DNA of 22,553 nucleotides, taken from positions 1 through 22,553 of the forward strand of contig JACUUW010000009.1 in the NCBI GenBank assembly GCA_014859075.1, written 5' to 3'. Below are positions 22,046 through 22,553 of the stretch, piece by piece. The stretch's first letter is position 1. Each line of letters begins with the position of its first letter. Below the pieces are notes generated by a model that worked only from the letters and a program-made list of their open reading frames with translations, had not been told where the DNA came from and searched no databases. Made by a program: the position numbers and the translations under genes. This stretch comes from Desulforudis sp. (GTDB lineage: Bacteria; Bacillota; Desulfotomaculia; Desulfotomaculales; Desulforudaceae).

Positions 22046-22553
22046 CTAGGCGTGGTGCGACAGCCCTGCCAAACCCTGCCGGGCGTGTTCCAGAGTCTCA
22101 CCGAAGGGCAGCTTGAAATGGCGGTTGACTTCGTTCAGGATCAGCCGGAAGCACTCCACGGCCAGGATCACCGACTGCTCGGCGTAGTCGAGACTGGTCT
22201 CGCTGGAAACCCCGATGGTGCGGTTGTCCCTGGTCACCAGGAAATGGTAGACTCCCGCTACATTACCGTGGACAATGTCGCTGGTGATCTTGTAGAGGGT
22301 CTCGTGCAGTCCGTCCAGGTTTAACCTCCGTGCCAACTGCCCAATCGATTCCCCACTCCAGGTCTCGCCCTTCAGGTAGTTTTGTTTCACGCGCTCGTAT
22401 TCGCGTATCAGGCTGTGTACCGTATCAGCGCCTTCCAGTTTCAGCGACTCGGGGTAATGTTCCTCGAGATACTGCAGGTACTTGAAGTTCCGGAAGTGCG
22501 CATATTCCAGAAAAAGCGACGACAGCCGGCCCGGATCGGTACTGATGTAAAGA
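22046..22553 (-). CDS. DUF5677-like protein, C-terminal part (start lies beyond the window)
   Basis: The last 168 codons of a gene entering from the right edge. The sequence includes STDPGRLSSLFLEYAHFRNF, then HYPESLKLEGADTV, YKITSDIVHGNVAGVYHFL and an acidic, helical C-terminus. The pattern of a helical domain with 'LYxxxSxxxHGN' resembles DUF5677 and related HEPN-like all-helical proteins, where the S-x-x-x-H segment is conserved. I am only fairly sure of the family, and no biochemical function is established for it. The frame is open to the window edge, so the start cannot be placed; an internal GTG at 22390 is not the true start. Confidence 0.65.
   Translation of the reverse strand, partial: LYISTDPGRLSSLFLEYAHFRNFKYLQYLEEHYPESLKLEGADTVHSLIREYERVKQNYLKGETWSGESIGQLARRLNLDGLHETLYKITSDIVHGNVAGVYHFLVTRDNRTIGVSSETSLDYAEQSVILAVECFRLILNEVNRHFKLPFGETLEHARQGLAGLSHHA

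Noticed and set aside
21818..22324. 168-codon plus-strand frame running into the DUF5677-like gene
   Set aside because: Its second half is antisense to a supported gene. The first half looks mildly protein-like but has no ribosome site or family.

Overview
This 22.5 kb window looks like chromosome of an anaerobic, probably thermophilic Bacillota bacterium of the Desulfotomaculum/Pelotomaculum kind. That is an inference from gene content (KhtT/KhtU K+/H+ antiporter, YkvI-type permease, a sulfide-type Thi4 thiazole synthase, FliB, a group II intron relic), from the moderately GC-rich coding sequence, and from strong GGAGG ribosome sites with frequent GTG and TTG starts. No replication origin, CRISPR array or intact mobile element was seen.

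Left edge (1-2600). The 5' end of typA/bipA runs off the window on the minus strand. It has a clear promoter and a terminator-like hairpin in its leader. Next comes a decayed fragment of a group II intron reverse transcriptase, a SAM-dependent methyltransferase, a structured gene-free stretch, and a small membrane protein of unknown function.

Centre (2656-11039, minus strand). A tight six-gene operon is transcribed from an extended -10 promoter near 11120. In transcription order it encodes a GT4 glycosyltransferase, a short GH130 glycoside phosphorylase-like protein, mannose-1-phosphate guanylyltransferase, phosphomannomutase, a long GH130 protein, and a GT4 glycosyltransferase fused to a second, probably helical-barrel domain. 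Together these could form a closed mannose cycle: Man-6-P to Man-1-P to GDP-mannose to a mannoside polymer, with phosphorolysis returning Man-1-P. It resembles the beta-1,2-mannan (mannogen) metabolism known from Leishmania and the beta-1,2-oligomannan phosphorylases of Thermoanaerobacter. This is the most interesting system in the window.

Right half (11161-22553). khtT-khtU (a K+/H+ antiporter and its regulator) is followed by a relic with a deviant Walker A motif, thi4, and tRNA-Leu(CAG) with a near-consensus promoter and a terminator. Then come a YkvI-like permease, a NADAR/YbiA-type gene, and a chemoreceptor-like protein with a degenerate signalling tip, divergent from a small heat-shock protein. 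A tiny two-TM protein, a FliB-type lysine methylase, a 59-residue basic protein, a small frame interrupted by TGA, an LD-carboxypeptidase, a possible small membrane protein and a partial DUF5677-like gene complete the window.
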